Shown here: positions 30,722-40,727 of the stretch, in pieces
Numbering within the stretch: position 1 is the stretch's first letter
Layout of the letters: each line of letters begins with the position of its first letter
Assembly: GCF_009938165.1 (NCBI RefSeq)
Contig: NZ_AP019650.1
Location: 1,240,001-1,304,000, forward strand
DNA: 64,000 nucleotides
Origin: Vibrio taketomensis
GTDB taxonomy: Bacteria > Pseudomonadota > Gammaproteobacteria > Enterobacterales > Vibrionaceae
Reading direction: 5' to 3'
Position numbers and translations under genes: made by a program
Notes under the pieces: model-generated
Databases searched by the model: none
The model's input: only the letters and a program-made list of their open reading frames with translations
What the model was told of the DNA's origin: nothing

Positions 30722-33361
30722 TTAGAACTTCACTAGGAATGACTTAGCTTGGCATGGTTTCAAAGTGCCAAAGCTTGTCTGGGTTTGAGATTCCGTTAGC
30801 GGCTTCTCATCCATGCTCACTTCTTGCCATGCGCTCACAGCTTGAGTAAAGCAAACGCCATCTTCTAGCTCGCCCGTTTCTGCTGGGTTGTAAACGCGAA
30901 TCACAAGACCTTGCTCATCTTCTGCTTTCTTCAGCACGCTCAACACTGCGCCACGTTGCTCTTTTTCAAGCAAGCTGTATGTGAGTGGCTTGTCTTGCTC
31001 ACCCACGTTTAGCTTCATCGCGTTGTATGGGATCTTGTTGTAGCATTGAATTTGCGTGACGTTGTCACGAGACTCAGCCATGATGTTTGCACTGATGTGA
31101 TCACCTTGGTAACCAAACAGGCTAAAGTTGCACACTAGCTTGCCACGCGTTTGCGAGTCAGGCGTTGGGATCTTAATGCCAGAAGGGCGACCCGGACGCA
31201 GCAGTAACTCTTCTTTACCCAGAGTGCCAACACCGCGCAGCAATGTCAGAGCGAAAGTATCGCGCTCTTCGTTGTTTTTGCTTGAAATGATTTCAAACTC
31301 ACGCAGACCGTTAGTCATCAGAGCCATGCCGCCAGCTGCGTTCTCAACCGCCGCAAAGTTCATTAGCTGGTATACAGGCACTGGCGCTTCTTTCCAGCCC
31401 TCTTGTTCCCAAACTTCCATCGCAGGATCGTTAGTTGGACGAGTGATCAAACCAAACTGGTTATCCGCCACCACAGTTTCAGAAACAAATGGCGTTGGGA
31501 TAAGCACACGCACACGGTGATCATCCGCTTGGTTATCCAGCTCCATGCGCACTTCAATGCGGCGGCTACCTTGTTTCAGTACCACTTGGCAATCCACATC
31601 TAGGAAGCCATTTTGGCCGCTACGCTCTTCACGCTCTTGCAAGTTCGCAGGTACTGCCATGCGCAGCTTGATGTTCGCAACTGACTGGAAACCTTCGTGT
31701 TTGATTTCGGTTTGCGCTGTAAACTCATCAGAATACAACAACCACTCTTTACGAGATGGTGAGTAGTCATATTCGTCACCGTCATCTGAACCATCTTCGA
31801 TGCGCAATGCTTGATCGTAAGTGTGTAACGTCTCTTTATCGAAAATCGTTAGGGTGCCGTTGTCGTTAACATTGATGCGGTAGAAATCGTTCTCTAGAAC
31901 GTATTCACCTTGCTCTGCAACTTTCTGCTTACCTTTGCTATGCGCTTCAATATGCAGCGTAGTGAAACCCATCGCTGGAACAGTAAGCTTGAACTGAATG
32001 TCATATTCGATGAACGGATCGTAGTTACCGTAGTGAACGATCTGACGGTCAATCTTGCCTGGGTCGATGACACGTTGGTCTTGAATGAAGTATTCAATCG
32101 CATTGCCGTTTTCATCAAACAGGTTAAATTCATTAGCACGTAGAGTAATGGTGGTATTGATCACCTCTTCACGTGCATATGGTGATAGGTTAAATAGTGC
32201 TAGCTTGTCACAGCCCTCACGCGCTGGCATATGGTCAACAATCTTACGCTTGTAGAAGTTGATTAGGTTGGTCGCCATATCATCGGCAAGGATGTAACGG
32301 TTTAGGATCTCAGCGTGTACTTTGTCTGAGCAGCAGCAACCAATCGAGTCATGAGCGTGGTTCTTCATGCTCTCTTTCCACATTTTCTCGATCAGGCCGT
32401 GGTGGTATTCAAAACCTAGGCTCCAAGCGATAGATGCTAGCGGCTCTAAAATGTTGACGATCTTATTCTCAACTTCTGCGTGGATCAGTTTGATGTCCAT
32501 ACGGGTTGATGAAATCGTGCGGTGAACACGCATGTATTTACCGTCGTTAAACTCACCTTTTACCGTATCAAGTTGGTCACGCATAGCTTCAATGCGCTCA
32601 AATACTTCTTCGTAACGACTCATTACAAACTCGCGATCAGGATAGATTTCACGTAGTTTGTCCATGACTTCAAAAATGTCTTTTTGAATTGGCATTTGGT
32701 CGTGACCGTTTGGCAACAGAATGTCTTTGGTCACCGATGGTTTTTCAAGTACTGGGAAGTATTTGTCTAGGCGGTCACGTAGACCTTTTTCATCCTGAGG
32801 TAAGTACTTACCAATGGCATAACCCAGTGGTAACACCTGTGCAGTCACTTCACTGCCATCGTTTGATTGCCATACGAATTCGGTTTTATCGGTACCATGG
32901 CGCTCTGAACAACCGCGCCAGAACATTGCACGATTGATACCAAAGCCGTTGTAAATCATAGGTAATTGCGAGCTCATTGAGAATGAATCTGGCAGGTAAC
33001 CAATCTTCATTGCATCACCAAACTCAAGACAGTCACGAATACCGTAAAGCATGTTACGTACAATCGACTCGCCAGACACTTGCATGGTATCGGTTTGTGA
33101 ATACCAAGGGCCGATAATCAACTTACCCGCTTCAACCAGCGCTTTCACGCGCTCTTTGTTCTCAGGTTTGATGGCGAAGTAATCTTCTAGCACTGCGGTT
33201 TGACCATCAAGTACGTAGTATTTGTATGCAGGGTCATTTTCTAGACGCTGCATGATCTCTTCCATGTTGTTTACCAAAAGAATGCGTGACTCTTCCGTTG
33301 TGAAATACCATTCACGATCCCAGTGCATGTGTGGAGTAATATGAACGCGTGATGTAGTCAT
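30722..33361 (-). CDS. mngB: Mannosylglycerate hydrolase (GH38 alpha-mannosidase)
   Basis: 879 aa, close to the size of E. coli MngB. N-terminal GH38 catalytic domain: [19 protein letters not shown] with the zinc-binding HxD motif, and the nucleophile region [15 protein letters not shown]. It is followed by the alpha-mannosidase middle helical domain and C-terminal beta domains. It is 154 bases downstream of the mannosylglycerate PTS transporter. It cleaves imported 2-O-(6-phospho-alpha-mannosyl)-D-glycerate to mannose-6-phosphate and glycerate in the cytoplasm. AGGTAATACAGTT precedes ATG 33361. Intact. Confidence 0.93.
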   Translation of the reverse strand: MTTSRVHITPHMHWDREWYFTTEESRILLVNNMEEIMQRLENDPAYKYYVLDGQTAVLEDYFAIKPENKERVKALVEAGKLIIGPWYSQTDTMQVSGESIVRNMLYGIRDCLEFGDAMKIGYLPDSFSMSSQLPMIYNGFGINRAMFWRGCSERHGTDKTEFVWQSNDGSEVTAQVLPLGYAIGKYLPQDEKGLRDRLDKYFPVLEKPSVTKDILLPNGHDQMPIQKDIFEVMDKLREIYPDREFVMSRYEEVFERIEAMRDQLDTVKGEFNDGKYMRVHRTISSTRMDIKLIHAEVENKIVNILEPLASIAWSLGFEYHHGLIEKMWKESMKNHAHDSIGCCCSDKVHAEILNRYILADDMATNLINFYKRKIVDHMPAREGCDKLALFNLSPYAREEVINTTITLRANEFNLFDENGNAIEYFIQDQRVIDPGKIDRQIVHYGNYDPFIEYDIQFKLTVPAMGFTTLHIEAHSKGKQKVAEQGEYVLENDFYRINVNDNGTLTIFDKETLHTYDQALRIEDGSDDGDEYDYSPSRKEWLLYSDEFTAQTEIKHEGFQSVANIKLRMAVPANLQEREERSGQNGFLDVDCQVVLKQGSRRIEVRMELDNQADDHRVRVLIPTPFVSETVVADNQFGLITRPTNDPAMEVWEQEGWKEAPVPVYQLMNFAAVENAAGGMALMTNGLREFEIISSKNNEERDTFALTLLRGVGTLGKEELLLRPGRPSGIKIPTPDSQTRGKLVCNFSLFGYQGDHISANIMAESRDNVTQIQCYNKIPYNAMKLNVGEQDKPLTYSLLEKEQRGAVLSVLKKAEDEQGLVIRVYNPAETGELEDGVCFTQAVSAWQEVSMDEKPLTESQTQTSFGTLKPCQAKSFLVKF

Positions 33362-33449
33362 AACTGTATTACCTATTGAGCGATTTACTTGGTCAGTAAA
33401 GAGACTCGAAATTTGAAAACTTGAAATTTTTTGGGATTAAGTATGAAAA

Positions 33450-33503
33450 ATCTGCTGCCTTTAACAGCAGACCTTTCTGAGGCACGGCAGAGCCATGCCT
33501 CAT
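33450..33503. repeat. Two hairpins between mngA and mngB
   Basis: TCTGCTG-N7-CAGCAGA (about 33450-33470) and TGAGGCA-N11-TGCCTCA (about 33479-33503) lie in the gap between mngA and mngB. They could set differential transcript levels of the two genes. Confidence 0.45.
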
Positions 33504-33514
33504 GCTGTTAAGCG

Positions 33515-35455
33515 TTAGTTTGAAGTCGCAACCTGAGCGTTAAACTGACCCTTTTTTATCGCGTGAGCTCGCCATGCGATTAACATTGTGGTCGAGATTG
33601 CGGTACCCACTAGAGCGGCACCTAGCCAGATTGCACCAGCACCAAATGCACCGATCTCTGCGCTGTAATCCAGTAGGAATAGCGACACGATACCTGCGCC
33701 TGGCGCTTGTAGACCAATGCCTGCTGCACCCACGATGGCACCACAAACTGCAGAACCGACTAGGAATGAACCGATTACGCGTACTGGATCTTCAATAGCC
33801 ATTGGGATAGCACCCTCAGTGATACCTGCAAGGCCCAATAGCCAAGTTGACTTACCTGTTTCGATTTCAAAATCTTTAAACAGATGAGGACGAAGCATGG
33901 TTGAGAACGTCACCGTAAAGGCTGATACCATTTTTACTGATGCGAAGATTGCATATGGCGCGAAGTTACCGTTCGCCATTGCACCCACACAGAATAGGTA
34001 AGCAGCTTTGTTGATTGGACCACCTAAGTCAGATGAAACGAACAGACCAATGACTGCACCAAGAATGATGGCGTTAGTGCCAGACAAACCGTTTAGGAAA
34101 TCTGTCAGACCTTGGTTTAGCCATGCCACTGGTTTACCGACGACGAACAGCATCAATGAACCAACAACTAACGTGCCAAGTACTGGGTAGAGGTAGAAAG
34201 TCAGGAAGCCGTTAAACGCAGGGCTAACACGCACGTTCTCTTTCACCCAGCGCATGAAGTAACCAGCAAGCAAACCACCGGCAACGCCGCCTAAGAAACC
34301 GGCTCCGATTAGGTTAGCGGCAAGACCCGCTGCAAAGCCAGGACCCAATGCTGGCTTATCCGCCAATGAGTAAGCGGTGTATGCAGCCAGTACTGGTACC
34401 ATTAACGTACCCAGTAGACCGCCACCAAGTTTGCGGTACATGTTCAGCCAACTGCCCGCTTCGTTATAAAGCGCTAGCATGTCTGAGTTAATGCGAGAAA
34501 GCAGAACCGCAATCGCCAGCACCGTACCACCCGCCACAATCAATGGAACCGCAAACGAGATACCTGAAAGCAATGCTTGTTTCACATCGGTCTTCCAAGA
34601 GTTGCGTTTTTTCGGTGCATCAGTTGCGATTGCGCGCTCTGCGCCAGATCCGTTTTTCGCCGCTTCTAGCGCTTCGTTTAGAATGCGTTCAGCGTGTTTG
34701 ATTGGCTCGGCAACCGGTACTTCTACGCGAGGAATACCATCAAAACGCTCAAGCTCTTTAATCGCCACTTCAGCGGCAAAGACACAAGCATCCGCTTTGT
34801 TTAGCTGCTCAGCGGTTAAGCGATCTTCAATACCATTTGCCCCTTGTTTCTCAACATGAACATTGATACCCAGCTTTTTGCCTGCTTTTTCTAAATATTC
34901 AGCCGCCATATAGGTATGCGCAATACCAGCAGGACATGCGGTAACACATACAACTGTTGGTGCATTTGTATTTAAGTTGTCTTGTTTTTCTTCCACGTCA
35001 TCTGGACGGTCAAACAAGGCCAGTAACTCTTCTGCACTGGATGCTTTTAATACGGCTTCACGCACATCGTCATCAACCAAAGTGGTGGTCAACTCTGTCA
35101 ATAGATGCATATGAGTTGAACCCGCTTCAGCGTTTGGAATAGCAATAAGGAAGATAAGATTGACATCTTCATCTTCGTCTAAGCCTTTCCATTTCATATC
35201 TTGTTTTAGTGTTGCTACAGCGAAAGCGGCTTCTTTTACTGCATCAGTTTTACCGTGAGGTACAGCAAGACCTTCACCTAGCGCGGTTGGCCCTTGCTCT
35301 TCACGAGCAAAAACCGCTTCTAGATATTGGTGTTTATCATGCAGTTTGCCTTGTTGTTCTAATTGATCGGCAAGCGCGCGGATCGCTTCATCACGGCTAT
35401 TAAAAGTCGTTTGAAGATTAATCAGCGATGGGTTGGTTAGAGAGGTTAGGTTCAT
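33515..35455 (-). CDS. mngA: Mannosylglycerate-specific PTS transporter, EIIABC
   Basis: 646 aa with fructose-family PTS domains in order: EIIA (residues 1-150, phospho-His in AVPHGKTDAV), EIIB (about 165-265, phospho-Cys in VCVTACPAGIAHTYMAAEYL) and EIIC (about 290-640, multiple membrane segments, GVAGGLLAGYF). The A-B-C order and the pairing with mngB and a divergent GntR regulator match E. coli MngA, which imports and phosphorylates 2-O-alpha-mannosyl-D-glycerate, a compatible solute of marine algae and thermophiles. Intact, first gene of its operon. Confidence 0.92.
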   Translation of the reverse strand: MNLTSLTNPSLINLQTTFNSRDEAIRALADQLEQQGKLHDKHQYLEAVFAREEQGPTALGEGLAVPHGKTDAVKEAAFAVATLKQDMKWKGLDEDEDVNLIFLIAIPNAEAGSTHMHLLTELTTTLVDDDVREAVLKASSAEELLALFDRPDDVEEKQDNLNTNAPTVVCVTACPAGIAHTYMAAEYLEKAGKKLGINVHVEKQGANGIEDRLTAEQLNKADACVFAAEVAIKELERFDGIPRVEVPVAEPIKHAERILNEALEAAKNGSGAERAIATDAPKKRNSWKTDVKQALLSGISFAVPLIVAGGTVLAIAVLLSRINSDMLALYNEAGSWLNMYRKLGGGLLGTLMVPVLAAYTAYSLADKPALGPGFAAGLAANLIGAGFLGGVAGGLLAGYFMRWVKENVRVSPAFNGFLTFYLYPVLGTLVVGSLMLFVVGKPVAWLNQGLTDFLNGLSGTNAIILGAVIGLFVSSDLGGPINKAAYLFCVGAMANGNFAPYAIFASVKMVSAFTVTFSTMLRPHLFKDFEIETGKSTWLLGLAGITEGAIPMAIEDPVRVIGSFLVGSAVCGAIVGAAGIGLQAPGAGIVSLFLLDYSAEIGAFGAGAIWLGAALVGTAISTTMLIAWRAHAIKKGQFNAQVATSN

Positions 35456-35707
35456 AACGGTTGTCCCATTGTCACATTATTTATTATTGTCCCTACAACA
35501 ATGAGCAAATAATACCTATTACATACAAATGTTCCGCGATCCGGATCTCATTTATATCAATAAATGTATTATAGTTGTATTACTAAATTCAAAAATAGAC
35601 CAAACAACTACTTGTCATATTGAACCCAATTCGTATACGATTAAATATAGCTTAAAATGCTGCTCTCATGCGTGGTAAGCACGAGAGCCAGTACCATGAG
35701 GAAACGT
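35456..35707. promoter_or_regulatory. Divergent mngA-mngR promoter region
   Basis: About 250 AT-rich bases. TCGTATACGA at 35631-35640 is a perfect 10-bp palindrome just upstream of mngR, and the related GTATTATAGTTGTATTAC stretch (around 35567) is nearer mngA. These are candidate MngR (GntR/HutC) operators; the assignment is inference. Confidence 0.5.
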
Positions 35708-36427
35708 ATGGCAAGATTGCCAATGTATCGCCAAATCGCTGATGCAATTCGTGCAAAGATCAGTGCCGGAGACTATAAAGTCGGAAATGCTTTACCGACA
35801 GAAGCCCAATTAAGAGAAGAGTTTTCGGTCAGCCGAGTCACGGTTCGCCAAGCCATTAAGCTATTGGTGGAAAGCGGTGAACTTGAAAGTAAACAAGGCA
35901 GCGGTACATACGTTAAACAAAACAAAGTCAACTACGACATTTATCAGCAAAGTAGTTTTGCTGAAAAATGGTCACACCTCGACTCCGTCACTCGTAGTGA
36001 TGTATTAGCATTTGAGATCCGCAACGCATCTTTAACCCTCGCAGAACACCTCGATATCTCAGAAGGTGATAAAATTTTCTACGTTAAGCGCGTGCGTTAT
36101 GTCGATGATAATCCTATTACTGTTGAAGAAACTTGGCTGCCGATTGAGATGTTCCCTGACCTCACTTATCAAGTGATGCAAGGTTCAAAGTATGACTATA
36201 TCGAAAAACAAAAAGGCTTAGTCATCGATCGCAGTGAGCAAGAAATTGTCCCCATTCTTCCGCCTAGTGATATTGCTGCCTTGCTCGGTATTGACCCGGC
36301 GTTGCCGATTATTGAAAAGCGCACGCGTAGTCACTTAATTGATGACACCGTATTTGAATACAGCCGCAACTACGTGAAATCTAGCGACTATAAGTTTACT
36401 CTGGTTGCAAAACGTCATCGCTCGTAA
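35708..36427 (+). CDS. mngR: GntR/HutC-family repressor of mannosylglycerate genes
   Basis: 239 aa from ATG 35708, with GAGGAAACGT as ribosome binding site, so the in-frame upstream start at 35657 is not needed. N-terminal winged helix (YRQIADAIRAKISAGDYKVG, FSVSRVTVRQAIKLLVESGELE), then a UTRA effector domain (GDKIFYVKRVRYVDDNPITVEETWLP). Length and position match E. coli MngR (FarR), divergent from mngA. The effector is probably mannosylglycerate-6-phosphate or a fatty acid, as described for the E. coli protein. Confidence 0.88.
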   Translation: MARLPMYRQIADAIRAKISAGDYKVGNALPTEAQLREEFSVSRVTVRQAIKLLVESGELESKQGSGTYVKQNKVNYDIYQQSSFAEKWSHLDSVTRSDVLAFEIRNASLTLAEHLDISEGDKIFYVKRVRYVDDNPITVEETWLPIEMFPDLTYQVMQGSKYDYIEKQKGLVIDRSEQEIVPILPPSDIAALLGIDPALPIIEKRTRSHLIDDTVFEYSRNYVKSSDYKFTLVAKRHRS

Positions 36428-36486
36428 ACACATGTGCGCGAATGGGCATTGTGCCATGAGGTAACATTCGCAAGCAGGGAAGAAGA

Positions 36487-37121
36487 ATGAAAACAATATT
36501 ATGCTTTGGCGACTCCAATACCTGGGGCTATATCCCAGAACTTGGTGGTCGCTATGCGCCTGAACTGCTTTGGACTTCATTATTAGAAGCCATGCTACCA
36601 ACCAATTGGCAGGTGATTAACGAAGGCTTACCCGGGCGTACCACCGGTTTTCACGAATCGATTCATAATCCGCATTCTGGCCTGGGTTATTTTCTGCCTT
36701 GTTTGGAAAAATATCAGCCCGATATCGTGGTAATTATGCTCGGCACCAACGATTTGCAAGCCCACCTAAGCTTATCAGCTGAAGAGATCTCGCACGGTGC
36801 AGCGCAACTCATCAAGCAAGCGCAACATTTTGCCACTCACCACAATGGTGCCTTAAGCAGCACGGTCAGTGATATCGTATTTGTCTGCCCTCCTCCTATT
36901 TATGAAGTCGGTTTTGCCGCTCAAGGATTTAACGGCGGCGCAGAAAAATCACGTCAATTCCCTGCTCACTATCAAGCTCGCGCGCAGAACTTGGTTGTTA
37001 CTTTCTTAATGCTGGCGAGTATGTATCGAGTAGCCAAAACGAAGGGATTCATTGGGATAGTGCTCAACCGGTGAAATTTGCCAACGCACTTTATGATGTG
37101 ATTCGTCCGCTGATCAGCTAA
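36487..37121 (+). CDS. SGNH/GDSL-family hydrolase, frameshift near the end
   Basis: ATG 36487. Block I GDSNTWGY contains the catalytic Ser, followed by INEGLPGRTT (block II) and MLGTNDLQ (block III, Asn). A frameshift near 36990 hides block V; in the other frame it reads NEGIHWDSAQPVKFANALYDVIRPLIS, restoring the catalytic Asp/His pair, and stops at 37121. About 211 aa. It acts on acyl or acetyl esters, possibly carbohydrate deacetylation. It follows mngR by 59 bases. No signal peptide is visible. Confidence 0.75.
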
Positions 37122-37447
37122 TCCCACTTCTAGGTGGTATCAAGTGCCAAGATCCTTTCCGAACTTGGCCCAAATACCCGTTATCGGCAAAGCAATAGGT
37201 GATTAATTATGATGATCACCTGTCTGCATCCTCTCACACCAATGGTTACACACCGACCTTATTGGTTGCTCTTTTAGCCAAACGCTTTTAAGCCGTTTGC
37301 TTTTGGAAACATAAAACTTCAAAACAAACTCTTTTCACAAAGCGCAGGTTGTACTATAAAAACGCGGCAAATTTAGAGTATACGACCATCCAAGCTTAGC
37401 TGCTGCTCACTTCCTTTCGATATCAGCAGTTCGATTTAAAGTAATAC
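37122..37447. other. Intergenic region before the lipoprotein gene
   Basis: 326 bases with no credible gene. A weak dyad CAAACG...CGTTTG at 37279-37299 is the only structure noticed; the promoter of the lipoprotein gene is presumably here. Confidence 0.35.
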
Positions 37448-38446
37448 ATGAAGAAAATTATAACCTTAAGCCTTATTTCACTACTTAGTGGTTGTTCGGT
37501 GGTTCGCCAAATCGGTGAGATCCCAAGCTGTGACACCCGCGAGATTGATAGCACCAAACAACAACTGGAATTTATGCTCAGTGTCTCACCATCGAGCTGT
37601 TTTGATTCCGTCAATATTGACCTATCCAAGCATCGCTATACGGCAGCGCAGATTCAGCAACAAATAAACAGTTGTAATGTTGCAATGATGCCAATGCTGA
37701 CTTCACATGACCAAGATATTCTCGACCATGGGTTTATCGAGCAAATGAAGCAACTCGCGCATTTATATCAAACCCAATACCAAGAGCTGACTAAAGAGCA
37801 CCAAGATTGCGCAGAGCACGATATGCGTGCCTACCGAGATTTTAACGCTTGGATACCAAGCATTATTAAGCGAGCGGATAAATTAGAGCGACACAATCAG
37901 TTGGTGGAAGAAAAGCGCCTTGAATACAAAAATGAACTAGAAAAAGAAGCGAAAAAACAAAAGATTATCGAAGAAAACAAGCGCAGGGTATCAGCAGACA
38001 TCGCGGCTCGACAGCAGTACTACCAATCGTTACCACAGCTACATAAAACCAACGGCAACCTGCTTTATGCCATCACGGATGTTGAGCTTAACCATCACGT
38101 TGCTTCGTCATGCTTTACGTTACCAAGCATCGAAACCGTCATTGATGTGAAGGTCACAAACTTAAGCACGGATAAAGGAGAGTTGGTCAACTGGTCTAAC
38201 GTAAATAAATTTGGCTCGCAAAAAGAAGGCTATATGCATGTGTACGCAACACGTGCACGTTTAAGTGATGAGCAAGGTAAAAACCTAGACGTACGTGGCG
38301 GCGCTGAGTTTAAAAATCTCGCGCCAGGGCAATCCTTCACCACCTCTCTTCGCACCGACCAAGTGATCGATAGCTCAACGCTTAACCTATCGATCCCGGT
38401 AGGGTTCGCGCAATTTATCGACTTCAACATTCCACTTAAAAAATAA
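37448..38446 (+). CDS. Putative lipoprotein of unknown function
   Basis: 332 aa. The N-terminus MKKIITLSLISLLSGCSVV has a clear lipobox (LLSGC, Cys16), so it is probably lipid-anchored. The middle (about residues 150-190) is a charged, coiled-coil-like stretch rich in Glu/Lys (EEKRLEYKNELEKEAKKQK). The C-terminal half (from about 205) looks like a small beta-sandwich, with VDVKVTNLSTDKGELVNW and FKNLAPGQSF like a DUF4352-type fold. No recognised catalytic motif. Isolated transcription unit. Confidence 0.7.
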   Translation: MKKIITLSLISLLSGCSVVRQIGEIPSCDTREIDSTKQQLEFMLSVSPSSCFDSVNIDLSKHRYTAAQIQQQINSCNVAMMPMLTSHDQDILDHGFIEQMKQLAHLYQTQYQELTKEHQDCAEHDMRAYRDFNAWIPSIIKRADKLERHNQLVEEKRLEYKNELEKEAKKQKIIEENKRRVSADIAARQQYYQSLPQLHKTNGNLLYAITDVELNHHVASSCFTLPSIETVIDVKVTNLSTDKGELVNWSNVNKFGSQKEGYMHVYATRARLSDEQGKNLDVRGGAEFKNLAPGQSFTTSLRTDQVIDSSTLNLSIPVGFAQFIDFNIPLKK

Positions 38447-38547
38447 CCACATCTGCGCCTGCAACAAAACAAGCGGGCGCACTAATCAATCTCTTCAAAA
38501 CGCGTTTTACGCAAGGTTAAATAACTCAATGGCACTTCGGGATATCT

Positions 38548-38847
38548 TTATTTATCCCAATAAACGTTTGCTTTGTTACCAAATTCAACAAACTCGGTTT
38601 GCTTTGACTTAGCGTACTGTTGAGCGATTTTTTTACCGTGAGCGGTCAAGCAAACGCCACAAACACAATCAGGACATGTTAGCGCGACTACCTGATTTTC
38701 GGCCAACTCGGCATCAGTAGCTGAGTGTAGACGAAATAGATTCCTCTCAAAACTTGGAACCTGACCACTTCCCTGACATCGAGAACAAATCGTTGTGATG
38801 GGTTGGCTATCCAGTCCTTCAAGTCGGTGCTCAATTATCATCTTCAT
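38548..38847 (-). CDS. Small zinc-ribbon-like protein of unknown function
   Basis: 99 aa. Two cysteine clusters, CSRCQGSGQ (about residues 21-29, like a DnaJ CxxCxGxG repeat) and CPDCVCGVC (about 59-67), suggest zinc binding. The C-terminus is basic, then acidic (KKIAQQYAKSK...). Two ATGs are close together at the start. The single gene lies between the lipoprotein and sulfoquinovose isomerase genes. Function unknown. Confidence 0.6.
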   Translation of the reverse strand: MKMIIEHRLEGLDSQPITTICSRCQGSGQVPSFERNLFRLHSATDAELAENQVVALTCPDCVCGVCLTAHGKKIAQQYAKSKQTEFVEFGNKANVYWDK

Positions 38848-39033
38848 TCCTTAACCTAATTGCGGTCAGGTTTACATTGACTCATTGCTATGCTGAATGT
38901 CCATCTTGCTTACGCAAAAAGCCGACTGATGTCGGTTTAATCGCAATTGCATTTAATGAGATGCATCGCCAATCACTCTTCTGATCTAGGCGGAAAAGAT
39001 TGATGCAGTAACCCACGAATTTGGCGCATAAAA

Positions 39034-39060
39034 AAAGCCTCTCATTCGAGAGGCTTTGGA
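39034..39060 (-). terminator. Terminator of the sulfoquinovose operon
   Basis: Perfect 10-bp stem AAAGCCTCTC / GAGAGGCTTT with a 4-nt loop, followed on the minus strand by a T-run, about 25 bases after the isomerase stop codon. Confidence 0.88.
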
Positions 39061-39081
39061 CTACATCCATTTAAAACTTAA

Positions 39082-40328
39082 TTACTGCATGTTCTTATCT
39101 AGTAGACCCGCAGCTAGTGCTGGTGCTAGACCTGGAGTTAGCGGTAGACGTGGAATCACCAGACAGTGCATTAGGTGGTAAATGTCTTGTTTACCATCCC
39201 ATACAACGCTTGTGCCCGCTTGGTTATTTACATCAAGCTCTTGCCACCATGAACAACCTTCGTAGTCAATTAGGTAAGTACGGCAGTAATCCCACCATGT
39301 ACGGTACCAATCTTCGTATTTCTTCTCACCAGTAACCGCGAACAGCGCGTATGCAGTACCGATTGCTTCTACTGGAGCCCAACGGATACGCTCACGAACC
39401 ACTGGTTGACCTTCCCAGTCTACTGAGTAAACAAAGCCAGGTGCGCCGTCTACGTGCCATGCGTCACGTACTGTTGCGTCAAATAGACCAATCGCGTCTT
39501 CTAGTAACCATTCTGGGCACTCTGCACCGATTTCTAGTAGCGTTGCACGTAGATGACAGATTAGACGGCCCCACTCGATCCAGTGACCAGGTGTACCGCC
39601 GTACGCACGGAAGTGGCTCGCTGGTGTTTCTTTGTTGTAGTCTGGTAGTGGGTTCCAGTTTGAATCAAAGTGCTCGTTTACACGGTAGCTTAGGCTCTTC
39701 GCAGTCTTGTTGATCATGAATTCAGTGATGTTTAGAGCGCGATCTAGCCATTTCTTATCTTTAGTTACATCGTAAACGATTAGGAATGCTTCAACCGAGT
39801 GCATTGCCATGTTACCGCCACGGTAGTCTTCAGTTTCAGTCCAAGCCTGATCCCATGACTCGTAACACATTTGCTTTTCTTCAACCCAGAAGTGTTTTTC
39901 GTACACTGTGATTGCTTCATCTAGAAGCGCTTTAGCACGTGGGTGACCAGTGGTCACTGCACTTGCCGCACCTAGTAGTACGAAAGCGTGTTGGTAACCT
40001 TGCTTAGAAGAGTCAACAATACCTTCACCAGAGTTGTCGATCGTTGCGAACCAGCCACCGTGAGTGTGGTCTTTTAGTGGACCTTCAAGTGCAGCAATAC
40101 CGTGTTCTACTAGGTCGTAAGCACCTGGCGGCCCATATGTGCTAGTGCGTAACAGTGAAGCATACGTGCCGTGATCCATAGGCGTGTGCCCATCTCTTCA
40201 CGAATGTTACCGTTGTTACCCACCCAACCAAATCCGTTTGGCACGACAGAGCGACGGCCGAATTCAAAGATACGATCTGTTTCAGTATCAAGCCAAGAGG
40301 TATGAGATTTGGTGTTAATCCATTTCAT
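39082..40328 (-). CDS. yihS: Sulfoquinovose isomerase (AGE family, YihS type), one frameshift
   Basis: ATG 40328 with AGGAAAC upstream. The N-terminus [19 protein letters not shown] and the segments [65 protein letters not shown] and [21 protein letters not shown] follow E. coli YihS closely as recalled. The His residues in the last two segments are the AGE-family catalytic positions. One shift in a G/C run near 40130 separates residues 1-68 from the rest (HMGR then [10 protein letters not shown]). Converts sulfoquinovose to sulfofructose. Last gene of a six-gene operon. Confidence 0.85.
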
Positions 40329-40403
40329 ATTTGTTTCCTATGTATTTCTTTTACTAATGTAAATTTGGTTTTATCTTGGGCAGCAGAATGACTGTTTTGA
40401 TTA

Positions 40404-40670
40404 TCAGTTTGCTGCTTGAGTTCGTATTTCTTCAGCTAGGTTATGCACATCAAAGAAAACCACTTGAATTTGGTTTTCCGGCAAGCGAATAAAACCTAGT
40501 GCACCTTGACGACGTAGTAAGCCTTCATTAACGATTTCTAAATCTTTAACTTGGATACGTAGACGAGTTGCGCAGTTGTCGATTTTGCCCGCTACGATGT
40601 TCTCTACACCGCCCATCGCTTTAAGGATTTTTTGAGCTTTAGCTTGTAAATTGCCTTTATCGTTGATCAT
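40404..40670 (-). CDS. Stand-alone PTS EIIB domain (glucose family)
   Basis: 88 aa comprising only an EIIB domain of the glucose/GlcNAc family: AQKILKAMGGVENIVAGKIDN, then CATRLRIQVKD with the phosphorylatable Cys, then GALGFIRLPENQIQVVF. No EIIC or EIIA gene lies in this operon, whose transporter is a TRAP system. It could be a remnant of a PTS permease, a regulatory phospho-switch, or part of a kinase relay. 75 bases upstream of yihS and 57 bases after dctP, co-transcribed. Confidence 0.8.
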   Translation of the reverse strand: MINDKGNLQAKAQKILKAMGGVENIVAGKIDNCATRLRIQVKDLEIVNEGLLRRQGALGFIRLPENQIQVVFFDVHNLAEEIRTQAAN

Positions 40671-40727
40671 CGACTTTCTCCTGATGGTGAAAGTGCCAAG
40701 TGTTTCTTGACACTTATCAACCTGGTA

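Noticed and set aside
35657..35707. Longer N-terminus for mngR
   Set aside because: ATG 35708 has a good ribosome binding site and gives the E. coli MngR length; the upstream residues do not resemble the family.
38888..39070. Short minus-strand open frame (60 aa)
   Set aside because: It spans the operon terminator hairpin, has no ribosome binding site and no recognisable features.
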